Notes under the pieces: model-generated | What the model was told of the DNA's origin: nothing | Databases searched by the model: none | What the model saw: only the letters and a program-made list of their open reading frames with translations | Assembly: GCA_030039775.1 (NCBI GenBank) | Contig: JASHUX010000425.1 | Location: 1 to 7,975 of the forward strand | From: Alphaproteobacteria bacterium | GTDB lineage: Bacteria > Pseudomonadota > Alphaproteobacteria > ATCC43930 > CGMCC-115725 | Reading direction: 5' to 3' | Length of the DNA stretch: 7,975 nucleotides | Made by a program: the position numbers and the translations under genes | Part shown: one piece after another, positions 1-6,597 of the stretch | Numbering within the stretch: position 1 is the stretch's first letter | Layout: every line of letters starts with the position of its first letter

Positions 1-620
1 TTGCCGAAGGCGTTGGCTTGGTTGCTGACCTTCCAGGCGTGGCGGATCGGCGCGGTGTAGCCCGCGGTGCGTAGCATGATCTCGGCACCCTTGTAGGCGG
101 CTTCGCGCGCCATCTCGGGAAACATCCCGTCGTGACAGATGATAAGGCCGATCTTGGCACCCTTTGGTCCCTCGCAGACCGGAATGCCAAGATCGCCCGG
201 TTCCCAGGGCTCGACTGGGACCCAAGGGTGAAGCTTGCGATAGTAGAGTTTGAGTTCGCCGTCCGAATCGACAATGAAGCCGCTGTTATAGGGATTGCCC
301 GTCGGATTCAGCTCCATGATCGAGAAGCAGCCCCAAATCCGATTGTCGCGGCAGGCGCGCTTGAACGCGGCAACCTCGGGCCCGTCCATGCGGCACATGA
401 GCGCCGGATCGGTGTTCATCGACAGGCCGTGCAGCGAATATTCGGGAAACACGACCAAGTCCATCGACGGCATGCCGCGCCGTGCCTTCGCGACCATCGC
501 GCAAATCTTCTCCGTTTGCGCAGACAGTTGAGGCGGCGTATCGGCGACCGGAAGCTGCAACTGCACCAAACCGATCACGACACCGTTCGGACTTTTGTTG
601 AGACCGCCGAGACCGCTCAT
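1..620 (-). CDS. amiF: Formamidase (partial, C-terminus beyond the left edge)
   Basis: Aliphatic amidase of the nitrilase superfamily, predicted to hydrolyse formamide to formate and ammonia in the cytoplasm. I translated 206 residues from the ATG at 620; the family is about 335-345 long, so roughly 60% is present. The start (MSGLGGLNKSPNGVVIGLVQ) resembles proteobacterial AmiF. Catalytic residues are in place: Glu60 in FPEYSLHGL, Lys129 in YYRKLHPW, Glu137 in PVEPWEPGD, and Cys162 in IICHDGMFPE. YYRKLHPW with CHDGMFPEMARE favours formamidase over other amidases such as AmiE. The start lies 10 nt after the stop of the upstream permease, with GAGGA at 625-629, so it is read as the fourth gene of the transporter operon. 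AmiF and AmiE are close relatives, so exact substrate is an inference. Confidence 0.92.
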   Translation of the reverse strand, partial: MSGLGGLNKSPNGVVIGLVQLQLPVADTPPQLSAQTEKICAMVAKARRGMPSMDLVVFPEYSLHGLSMNTDPALMCRMDGPEVAAFKRACRDNRIWGCFSIMELNPTGNPYNSGFIVDSDGELKLYYRKLHPWVPVEPWEPGDLGIPVCEGPKGAKIGLIICHDGMFPEMAREAAYKGAEIMLRTAGYTAPIRHAWKVSNQANAFG

Positions 621-630
621 CCCGTCCTCG

Positions 631-1560
631 CTATTTGGTGATCGACAGCTCCGCCGGCGCGCCGACCAGCGTGCGTTTCGGCGAGCAGGTGATGATCATG
701 ATCGCCAGCGTCAGGAAATACGGCGCCGCGCCAAAGAGATGATAACCCCACGTGATCTGCACCGATTGAAGCGCCGGCCCGAGCGCCGCGGCGCCGCCGA
801 ACAACAGCGACGTCCAGAAACACAGCATCGGATTCCAGCGCGCGAAGATCACAAGCGCGACCGCGGTAATGCCCTGCCCGCTCGACAGGCCCTCGTTCCA
901 ATTGCCGGGATAGTAGAGCGACAGGAACGAGCCGCCGACCCCGGCGAGGAAGCCGCCCGTCATGGTCGCCCGCAGCCGGATCCGGTTCACTGAATAGCCC
1001 ATGGCGCGCGCCGCGTCGGCACTTTCGCCGGCCGTGCGCAATATCAGTCCCCAACGCGTACTTTTGAGCGCCCAGACCAGCGCCGGCGCCAATACCACGC
1101 CGATCAGGAACAGCACATTGATCTTCAGCGCGTCGTGAAGCTGCGGGATCGTGCTCCACCAGCCGAAATCAATCGCCGGCAGGATGTTGGCTTTCGGCTG
1201 GATCAGCGGCTTGCCGAGGTAAAAGGCCAGACCGATGCCAAACAACATCAATGCGATGCCGACCGCGATGTCGTTGACGCGCTGGAGGCCGCAAATGACG
1301 GCATGCACCCCGCCGAGGATCGCGCCGGTGATGCCGGCCGCGAGCACGCCGAGCCAAGGCGATCCGCTCAGATAAGACACGCCGTAGCCGACCATCGCCG
1401 ACATCACCAACGTGCCTTCGAGACCGAGATTGATGCGTCCCGACCGTTCGGTCAGACATTCGCCTAGGCTGACGAAGAGGAACGGCGTCGAGACGCGGAC
1501 CGCGCCGCCCAGCACCGCAATCGGCACCACCCAAAAGCCGAGCGAGGACGCATCCGCCAT
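631..1560 (-). CDS. ABC transporter permease, YufQ-type (BPD_transp_2)
   Basis: Inner-membrane permease of 309 residues, the second of a pair that would form the channel for the BMP-type binding protein. The N-terminal half carries the family hallmark ERSGRINLGLEG (residues 38-49). A cytoplasmic coupling-type stretch follows at about 170-191 (WGLILRTAGES, AARAMGYSV). GQGITAVALVIFARWNP at 228-244 is also typical of this subfamily. By eye there are about eight hydrophobic membrane segments. The reading frame stays open further upstream (to 2403), but that extension is arginine-rich shadow of the neighbouring gene and is not used. ATG 1560 lies 2 nt after the stop of the first permease. An in-frame GTG at 1566 would overlap that stop as GTGA, so the start could be two codons earlier. 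No strong Shine-Dalgarno is seen, which suggests translational coupling. Confidence 0.93.
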   Translation of the reverse strand: MADASSLGFWVVPIAVLGGAVRVSTPFLFVSLGECLTERSGRINLGLEGTLVMSAMVGYGVSYLSGSPWLGVLAAGITGAILGGVHAVICGLQRVNDIAVGIALMLFGIGLAFYLGKPLIQPKANILPAIDFGWWSTIPQLHDALKINVLFLIGVVLAPALVWALKSTRWGLILRTAGESADAARAMGYSVNRIRLRATMTGGFLAGVGGSFLSLYYPGNWNEGLSSGQGITAVALVIFARWNPMLCFWTSLLFGGAAALGPALQSVQITWGYHLFGAAPYFLTLAIMIITCSPKRTLVGAPAELSITK

Positions 1561-1562
1561 CG

Positions 1563-2654
1563 TCACGCGCTGTTTGTCTGGAAGATCTTGAAGCGACCGT
1601 AAAACGTGTCGCTCGCCAGCACGGCGATGAAAATGATGCCCTGCAGCACCAGCACCGACGCGTCGGGCAAACCGAGGCGGCGCTGCAACAGGCCGCCGCT
1701 CGCGCCGATCCCGCCCAGCAATATCGCGACGGGGATGCACGCGAGCGGGTTTTGTCGAGCCAGGAAGGCGACGAGAATGCCCGTATAGCCGTATCCCGCC
1801 GCCATGTTGGCATTGGCGCGTTCCTGCACCGCGGCAATCTCGACCATGCCTGCGAGGCCGGCGCAGGCGCCGCCGAGGAAACACATCGCCAGCACGAGCT
1901 TGCCGACGGGCAAGCCGACGACCTTTGCCGCGCGAAGGTTGCCGCCAGAAATCCGCGCGCCGAGTCCGAAGGTGGTGTGGAACACCAAAAGATAAGCAAG
2001 GACCGCCGCGATGACGCCGAACAGAATCCCCCAATGCACGCCGAGCCAGGGGATGAGCCCGATCATGTTCTGGTCGCCGATCGAATAGCTCGACGGCTTG
2101 TTGAGACTCGCCGGGTCGCGCATCGCACCTTCGACCAGATGGTTGAGGATCGCGATGGCGATGTAGTTCAGCAGCAGCGTCGAGATGGTTTCGTTGACGC
2201 CGCGATAGTGCCGCAGCGCACCCGCGAAGGCGATCCACAGCCCGCCGGCGAGCATGCCGGCTATGGCCATGACCAGTTGGACGATCAGCGGCGGCGCGCC
2301 GAGTACGGCGAGGCCGGCGGCCGTGGCGCACAAACCGCCCATCACCAGAGCGCCCTCGCCGCCGATCACTACCATGCCCAACTGAGCCGGCAACGCCGTG
2401 CACAAGGCCGTGAGGATCAGCGGCGCGGCCCGGGTCAGCGTGTTCTGCCAGGAAAAGAAGGTGCCGAACGCACCGCGATACATATAGCCGTAAAGGTCGA
2501 GCGGATTGACGCCGAATAAGGCGACGAACCCGCCGAAAACGATCAACGCTACGACGACCGCAAGCACGGGGAGGGCAACGAGCTCCGCCGCCGCCCCGAA
2601 CCTGTCACCCACCAACCGCCCGCCGATCGCCTTCGTTTCGATCGCAAAAGTCAT
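1563..2654 (-). CDS. ABC transporter permease, YufP-type (BPD_transp_2)
   Basis: Inner-membrane permease of 363 residues, first of the pair. A long hydrophobic segment at about 24-48 follows a short cytoplasmic N-terminus, and about nine more hydrophobic segments follow. The family signature GVNETISTLLLNYIA lies at 152-166. The loop GLGARISGGNLRAAKVVGL (230-248) resembles the site that contacts the ATPase in this family. IGGEGALVMGG near 97-107 is another conserved patch. The ATG at 2654 lies 21 nt after the stop of the binding protein, with AGGGGG at 2666-2671 as Shine-Dalgarno and a slightly long 11-nt spacer. The paired YufP/YufQ arrangement is typical of BMP-type importers, known for nucleosides and purine-like ligands, but the substrate cannot be read from the permease. 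Confidence 0.94.
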   Translation of the reverse strand: MTFAIETKAIGGRLVGDRFGAAAELVALPVLAVVVALIVFGGFVALFGVNPLDLYGYMYRGAFGTFFSWQNTLTRAAPLILTALCTALPAQLGMVVIGGEGALVMGGLCATAAGLAVLGAPPLIVQLVMAIAGMLAGGLWIAFAGALRHYRGVNETISTLLLNYIAIAILNHLVEGAMRDPASLNKPSSYSIGDQNMIGLIPWLGVHWGILFGVIAAVLAYLLVFHTTFGLGARISGGNLRAAKVVGLPVGKLVLAMCFLGGACAGLAGMVEIAAVQERANANMAAGYGYTGILVAFLARQNPLACIPVAILLGGIGASGGLLQRRLGLPDASVLVLQGIIFIAVLASDTFYGRFKIFQTNSA

Positions 2655-2675
2655 GGGCGAACGTGCCCCCTACGG

Positions 2676-3785
2676 TCATGAGGTCGAACCGATAACACCT
2701 TCCACCAGGTAACCCATGGACTCGAGCTTGATGTCGGTCTGGACTAGGCCGGCGCCCGCGGGAATCACGGTATTGCCCTTGTTGTCTTTCAAGCCACCCT
2801 TATAGATCACGAAGTCGCCCGACATTAAGGCGCCTTTCGCGGCATCGGCCTCCTTGCGGACCGCATCAGGCACCATCGCGCCATAGGGCGACGACTTCAC
2901 CAGGCCTTCCTTGTAGCCGCCGCGGTAGAAGTTCGGGATCGTCTCGCCCTTCATCGCCATGGTGACGAATTTCGGATAGAGATCTTCCCAGTCCCATTCG
3001 GCACCAGTCAAATAGTTGTTGGGCGCCAACGCGGCTTGATTGCAGTGATAGCCGCAGACAAAGGCGCCGCGACGCGACGCCGTCTCGACCACGGTCTTCG
3101 GTCCGTCGACGTGCATCGTGATGACGTCGGCGCCGGCATTGACGATGCTTTGTGTCGCTTCCGCCTCTTTTACCGGCATCGACCAATCGCCGGTGAAAAT
3201 CACCTGCGTCGTGATCTTCGGGTTGACGCTAATCGCCGCCAGTGTGAACGCATTGATGTTGCGGAGCACTTGCGGGATGGGCTTGGCCGCGACGAAACCA
3301 AGTTTGTTGGTCTTGGTCATGCGGCCGGCCACGATACCGTTCACGTACTGCGCTTCATCGATGTAGCCGAAATAGGATCCGATGTTCTTCGGCATCGCAG
3401 GCACCCAAAGGCCGGCGGCATGTTCAAACCGAACATTCGGGTATTTCGGCGCAAGACGCAGAATGTGCGGGTCGAAATAACCGAACGAGGTCGGGAACAG
3501 CAATGTTGAACCGTCGAGATTGATCATCGACTCCATGGTCTTCTCGACCGCGTCAGTCTCCGGCACGTTCTCTTCTTCGGTGACCTTGACGCCCGCCATC
3601 TTCTTCACCGCGGCGGCACCCTGCGCGTGAGCTTGGTTGTAGCCGTAGTCGTCGCGCGACCCGACATAGATGAAGCCGACAGTGAAGTCGGCCGCGCGCG
3701 CGATCCGCGCCGGCAAGGTTCCAGCCAAAGCCACCGCCGCCGTGCCGCCCAACAACGTACGACGCGAAATCCTGTCAAAGTTCAT
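2676..3785 (-). CDS. BMP-family solute-binding protein with Tat-like signal
   Basis: Periplasmic ligand-binding subunit of a BMP/PnrA-type ABC importer (PF02608 family), 369 residues. The N-terminus MNFDRISRRTLLGG has twin arginines at 8-9, a hydrophobic core at about 11-24 and a likely cleavage after ARA at residue 31. There is no lipobox cysteine, so it should be a soluble periplasmic protein exported folded by Tat. The mature part begins ADFTVGFIYVGSRDDYGYNQAHAQG, the usual BMP opening (strand, then D-x-G-x-N-x-A-H). LLFPTSFGYFDP near 95-106 and IGSYFGYIDEAQYVNGIVAG near 135-154 also fit. The frame is open 46 codons further up, but ATG 3785 is chosen because it gives the signal peptide and has AAGGGAG at 3792-3798, 6 nt away. 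It is the first gene of the minus-strand operon. BMP proteins often bind nucleosides or purines; the ligand here is unknown. Confidence 0.94.
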   Translation of the reverse strand: MNFDRISRRTLLGGTAAVALAGTLPARIARAADFTVGFIYVGSRDDYGYNQAHAQGAAAVKKMAGVKVTEEENVPETDAVEKTMESMINLDGSTLLFPTSFGYFDPHILRLAPKYPNVRFEHAAGLWVPAMPKNIGSYFGYIDEAQYVNGIVAGRMTKTNKLGFVAAKPIPQVLRNINAFTLAAISVNPKITTQVIFTGDWSMPVKEAEATQSIVNAGADVITMHVDGPKTVVETASRRGAFVCGYHCNQAALAPNNYLTGAEWDWEDLYPKFVTMAMKGETIPNFYRGGYKEGLVKSSPYGAMVPDAVRKEADAAKGALMSGDFVIYKGGLKDNKGNTVIPAGAGLVQTDIKLESMGYLVEGVIGSTS

Positions 3786-3814
3786 CCCCTGCTCCCTTCT
3801 CCGATGCCGCACGC

Positions 3815-3850
3815 GGCGGCCCCTCACCATCCCTCGCGGGATACCCCGCC
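3815..3850 (-). other. Possible hairpin in the leader of the binding-protein mRNA
   Basis: On the minus-strand transcript an inner stem AUCCC/GGGAU (3838-3842 with 3829-3833) closes a GCGA loop, which is a GNRA-type tetraloop. A possible outer stem GGCGG/CCGCC pairs 3846-3850 with 3815-3819 across an uneven internal loop. It sits about 30-65 nt before the binding-protein start. There is no U-tract, so it is not a plain terminator. The region is GC-rich and short stems arise easily, so this is a weak call. Confidence 0.25.
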
Positions 3851-3953
3851 ACTCCTGTTTCGCAAAGCCTGTGCCATCCATGAACGCCGCTCCCGTCGTG
3901 CACGCGGCTAAGCCATTCGCCATAATTGCTCATAATTTACGCAGATCGTGAAC

Positions 3954-3969
3954 CAATTGTATGCAATTG
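3954..3969. promoter_or_regulatory. Near-palindromic candidate operator (GntR/FCD-type)
   Basis: The sequence CAATTGTATGCAATTG is an inverted repeat: two CAATTG arms around TATG, with 14 of 16 positions symmetric. Its core TTGTATGCAA differs by one base from TTGTATACAA, a form close to sites bound by several FCD-type GntR regulators. It lies in the AT-rich core of the divergent promoter region and overlaps the plausible -35 for atzF. A regulator of this class is encoded at 5869-6534, so it is the natural candidate to bind here. The palindrome is seen directly; the binding partner is inferred. Confidence 0.55.
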
Positions 3970-4062
3970 ACTTCCGTCTATATGATCGGCCGGATGCCTA
4001 CTGCATGGTTTCGGGATTAGCCCGCCGACTGCTAGAAGAACAGCGCGGCCAGATTGGACGTG

Positions 4063-4067
4063 AAGGG
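4063..4067 (+). promoter_or_regulatory. Shine-Dalgarno that supports the TTG start of atzF
   Basis: AAGGG lies 8 nt before TTG 4076, a normal spacing. The nearest in-frame ATG (4103, codon 10) has no comparable site at the right distance and would remove conserved N-terminal sequence. Confidence 0.6.
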
Positions 4068-4075
4068 AAAGAGCT

Positions 4076-5872
4076 TTGACCGGGTTGGGTTTGAGCCTCG
4101 ATATGGCGACACTTGGCGCCCGCTACCGCGGCAACGAACTGACCGTCACCGCGCTCGTCGCGGCGGTCGAGGCGCGGATAACCACCGCCGGCGACGACCA
4201 TGTCTGGATCGCCCGTACGCCACACGATGCTCTGCTAACTCGCACCAAGGCGTTGGACGCGCTCGATCCCGCGGCGCGATCGCGCTTTCCGCTCTTCGGC
4301 ATTCCCTTCGCCGTCAAAGACAATATCGACGCCGCGGGTTTTGACACAACGGCGGGCTGCCCCGCCTTCGCCTACCGCCCGATCGAGGATGCGCCCGCCG
4401 TCGCACGCCTGTTGGCGGCAGGCGCGGTATTGATCGGGAAGACCAATCTCGATCAATTCGCCACCGGCCTGGTCGGTGTTCGCTCACCCTATGGCGTGGC
4501 GCGGAATCCATTCGATGCCCAATTCATCCCCGGCGGTTCGAGTTCCGGCTCCGCAGTTGCGGTCGCGTCGGGCTTGGCCAGCTTCGCACTCGGCACCGAT
4601 ACCGCCGGTTCGGGCCGCGTGCCAGCGTCGTTCAACAATCTGGTTGGACTGAAGCCGACCAAAGGGCTGATCCCTTTGCGCGGCGTCGTGCCGGCCTGCG
4701 CCTCGCAGGACTGCGTCTCGATCTTCGCGCTCACGGTCGACGACGCCGAAGCGGTGCTGGCCGTCGCGGGCGGCTTCGATCCCGCCGATGCATTCTCGCG
4801 CCGCGGTTCGCAAGCCCGCGTCATCGGTGACGCGTTTCGCTTCGGTGTGCCGCGCCGGCTGGAATTCTTCGGCGACGGTGCAAACGAAAGACTTTATCGC
4901 GACGCCATCACCGCGCTGGAGAGACTGGGCGGCATACCCGTCGAATTCGACGACACACCGTTCCTCGAAGCCGCGAAGCTGCTGTACGAAGGCCCTTGGG
5001 TCGCAGAGCGGATGGCGGCGGTGGAAAAGATTTTCCGGGCCCATCCCGACGCGATCTTGCCCGTGACGCGCGGCATCATCGCCAACGCCGACAAGTTCAG
5101 CGCGGTCGATGCATTCAAGGCGCAATATCGCCTCGGCGAATTACGCCGCGCCACCGAGCCGCTGTGGCATGACGTCGACGCCGTCGTGCTGCCGACGGCG
5201 CCGACGATCTACACCGTCGCGCAGGTCAATGTCGACCCGGTGGCGCTCAATTCACGCCTCGGCCATTACACAAATTTCGTCAATTTGCTCGATCTTGCGG
5301 CGCTGGCGGCACCGGCGGGCTTCAGGCCTGACGGCTTGCCGTTCGGGATCACCTTGATCGCCCCGGCGTGGCACGACGCCGCGCTCGCGTCGCTTGGGCG
5401 ACGGTTCGCGCGTGCGCTCGATCTACCGCTCGGCGCGACAAAGCATCGTTTGCCGCCGGAACAGAAACGCGCCGCGACCGCTGAAGCCGTGGCGGTCGCC
5501 GTGTTCGGGGCGCATCTTTCGGGCATGCCGCTCAACCGTCAGCTCACCGACAATGGCGGCCGGCTGCTCGGCGCGTCTCAAACGGCGCCCAACTATCGCC
5601 TTTACGAGATTCCGGGCACTGCCGCCCGACCCGGCCTGGTACGCGTGGCGAACGGCGACGGCCATCCAATTGAGACCGAGCTCTGGTCTTTATCGCGGGC
5701 GGCGCTGGGCGAGCTGGCGGCCGCGACCGAGGCGCCGCTATGCATCGGCAATGTCGAATTATCGAACGGCACCTGGGTAAAGGGGTTTCTGTGCGAAGCC
5801 GACGCCGTGGCGGCAGCACGCGACATTTCGGAATTCGGCGGTTGGCGGCGTTTTCTCGCCGTGAAAGGTTAG
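4076..5872 (+). CDS. atzF: Allophanate hydrolase
   Basis: Amidase-signature enzyme of 598 residues, close to the usual length of about 600, predicted to hydrolyse allophanate with release of ammonia and carbon dioxide in the cytoplasm. The N-terminal amidase domain (about 1-450) has the Ser-cisSer-Lys triad: Lys81 in FAVKDNID, Ser155 in GGSSSGSA, and Ser179 in DTAGSGRVP. The spacings (74 and 24 residues) are the same as between Lys91, Ser165 and Ser189 of Pseudomonas AtzF. The C-terminal domain (about 470-598) is the diagnostic part: VFGAHLSGMPLN, LTDNGGRLLG, PNYRLYEI, IETELWSLS, and a final WVKGFLCEA then FGGWRRFLA. This separates it from biuret hydrolase (AtzE) and general amidases. The start is TTG. 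It is divergent from the transporter operon and its TAG overlaps the stop of the convergent GntR gene. No urea carboxylase gene is adjacent, which is the common partner. Confidence 0.96.
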   Translation: MTGLGLSLDMATLGARYRGNELTVTALVAAVEARITTAGDDHVWIARTPHDALLTRTKALDALDPAARSRFPLFGIPFAVKDNIDAAGFDTTAGCPAFAYRPIEDAPAVARLLAAGAVLIGKTNLDQFATGLVGVRSPYGVARNPFDAQFIPGGSSSGSAVAVASGLASFALGTDTAGSGRVPASFNNLVGLKPTKGLIPLRGVVPACASQDCVSIFALTVDDAEAVLAVAGGFDPADAFSRRGSQARVIGDAFRFGVPRRLEFFGDGANERLYRDAITALERLGGIPVEFDDTPFLEAAKLLYEGPWVAERMAAVEKIFRAHPDAILPVTRGIIANADKFSAVDAFKAQYRLGELRRATEPLWHDVDAVVLPTAPTIYTVAQVNVDPVALNSRLGHYTNFVNLLDLAALAAPAGFRPDGLPFGITLIAPAWHDAALASLGRRFARALDLPLGATKHRLPPEQKRAATAEAVAVAVFGAHLSGMPLNRQLTDNGGRLLGASQTAPNYRLYEIPGTAARPGLVRVANGDGHPIETELWSLSRAALGELAAATEAPLCIGNVELSNGTWVKGFLCEADAVAAARDISEFGGWRRFLAVKG

Positions 5873-6534
5873 GCGGCCTCGATCGGATCGTGCGCAATGG
5901 TGCCGGTATATTCCTCGAACGCGCGCTGCACGCCGGAGACGTGGCGACGCATGGTTTGGAACGCCAGCTCGGCGTTACCGCGCAGGATTGCGCGCACCAC
6001 CTCGTCGTGCTCCGAGTACGAATCGGCGAGACGGCCTTCGCCGCGGAATTGGATACGCGACAGCGGCGCGAACCGGCGGCGCAGCGTCGCCATTGCGTCG
6101 TCGAGCGCGGCATTGTGGCAACCGACGCGGATCGCGGCGTGGAAATCGGCGTTGGCCTGATGATAGAGCTCGGCGTCGCCGCGCCGCACGAGACCGCCGC
6201 ACTGATGATGCAGCTCCTCGAGCCGATAGCGTTCCGTCGAGGTCATCTTGAGCGCCGAGAGGCGGGCACATACGGCCTCAAGCTCGGCGACCGCCTCGAA
6301 CATCTCGGTCAAACGCGCCGTCATCGTTTCGGCGACCACGGCGCCGGAGTGCGCGCGCGTTTGCACCAGGCCCATCGCCGCCAGCTCGCGCAGCGCCTCG
6401 CGCACCGGCGTGCGAGACACCTCGAAGCGGCGGGCCAGGCCAACCTCGTCGAGCCGCGCACCCGACTCGAGCCGGCCCGACAAAATGTCGTCGGCCAGGA
6501 TCTCGCGAACCCGATCGACCCGCGTGGTCTTCAC
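5869..6534 (-). CDS. GntR-family transcriptional regulator, FCD domain
   Basis: DNA-binding regulator of 221 residues, normal for the FadR/FCD subfamily. The winged helix-turn-helix fills about residues 5-68, with LARRFEVSRTPVREALRELAAMGLV as the conserved helix-turn-helix region. The C-terminal all-helical FCD domain follows (about 75-210). Likely metal or ligand-contact residues are His132 in NADFHAAI, His176 in SEHDEVV, and His198 in MRRHVSG; the frequent Asp four residues before His132 is Asn128. The frame is open to 6654, but GTG 6534 is preferred: AAGGGG (6542-6547) sits 7 nt upstream and the extension is arginine-rich with no domain. It is downstream of the CoA-transferase gene with a 200-bp gap and converges on atzF with a 4-bp overlap. 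It probably controls the divergent promoters, and perhaps itself, in response to a small carboxylate or pathway compound (inference). Confidence 0.93.
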   Translation of the reverse strand: MKTTRVDRVREILADDILSGRLESGARLDEVGLARRFEVSRTPVREALRELAAMGLVQTRAHSGAVVAETMTARLTEMFEAVAELEAVCARLSALKMTSTERYRLEELHHQCGGLVRRGDAELYHQANADFHAAIRVGCHNAALDDAMATLRRRFAPLSRIQFRGEGRLADSYSEHDEVVRAILRGNAELAFQTMRRHVSGVQRAFEEYTGTIAHDPIEAA

Positions 6535-6541
6535 GTGGTAA

Positions 6542-6547
6542 CCCCTT
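6542..6547 (-). promoter_or_regulatory. Shine-Dalgarno that fixes the GTG start of the GntR gene
   Basis: AAGGGG on the minus strand lies 7 nt before GTG 6534, an ideal spacing. It decides the start against the longer open frame reaching 6654. Confidence 0.65.
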
Positions 6548-6568
6548 GCGCCGAATGGCACCGCCGCG

Positions 6569-6597
6569 ATGAAGGTGTATGCCGGCCGCCGTGTCAA
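6569..6597 (-). promoter_or_regulatory. Candidate promoter of the GntR gene
   Basis: A perfect -35 hexamer TTGACA (6597 to 6592 on minus) is followed after 17 bp by CTTCAT (6574 to 6569), a poor -10. The spacer contains GCATACA (6582 to 6576), the same 7-mer found in the core of the palindrome at 3954-3969. The regulator may thus have its own promoter in the gap after the CoA-transferase gene, possibly self-controlled. The weak -10 keeps confidence low. Confidence 0.35.

Larger units (their letters stand above)
3786..4075. promoter_or_regulatory. Divergent intergenic control region between the transporter operon and atzF
   Basis: This 290-bp gap separates the divergent starts at 3785 (minus) and 4076 (plus). 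It has an AT-rich core at about 3915-3990 in otherwise GC-rich DNA, as expected for two back-to-back promoters. -10-like hexamers occur on both strands: TATGAT at 3981-3986 on plus, and TATGAG (3934 to 3929) on minus. A TTGTAT at 3957-3962 could be the plus-strand -35, 18 bp before TATGAT. These matches to consensus are poor and the true start sites are not fixed. I saw no urea- or guanidine-type riboswitch motif and no convincing small gene here. Confidence 0.6.

Noticed and set aside
631..2403. 590-codon open frame on the minus strand that includes the second permease
   Set aside because: Only the last 309 codons are a protein-like permease. The rest is arginine-rich sequence lying in another frame of the first permease gene, so it is not a fusion.
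3786..3923. 46-codon N-terminal extension of the binding protein
   Set aside because: It is in frame but would bury a good twin-arginine signal peptide, and ATG 3785 has its own strong Shine-Dalgarno.
3970..4075. Guanidine or other riboswitch ahead of atzF
   Set aside because: Urea carboxylase/allophanate hydrolase genes can follow guanidine riboswitches, so I looked for the conserved ykkC-type and mini-ykkC motifs. None was found, only short 3-4 bp stems.
4076..5872. Reading the gene as Glu-tRNA(Gln) amidotransferase GatA or biuret hydrolase AtzE
   Set aside because: The C-terminal domain from about residue 470 with VFGAHLSGMPLN and FGGWRRFLA is specific to allophanate hydrolase, and the length of 598 exceeds GatA and AtzE.
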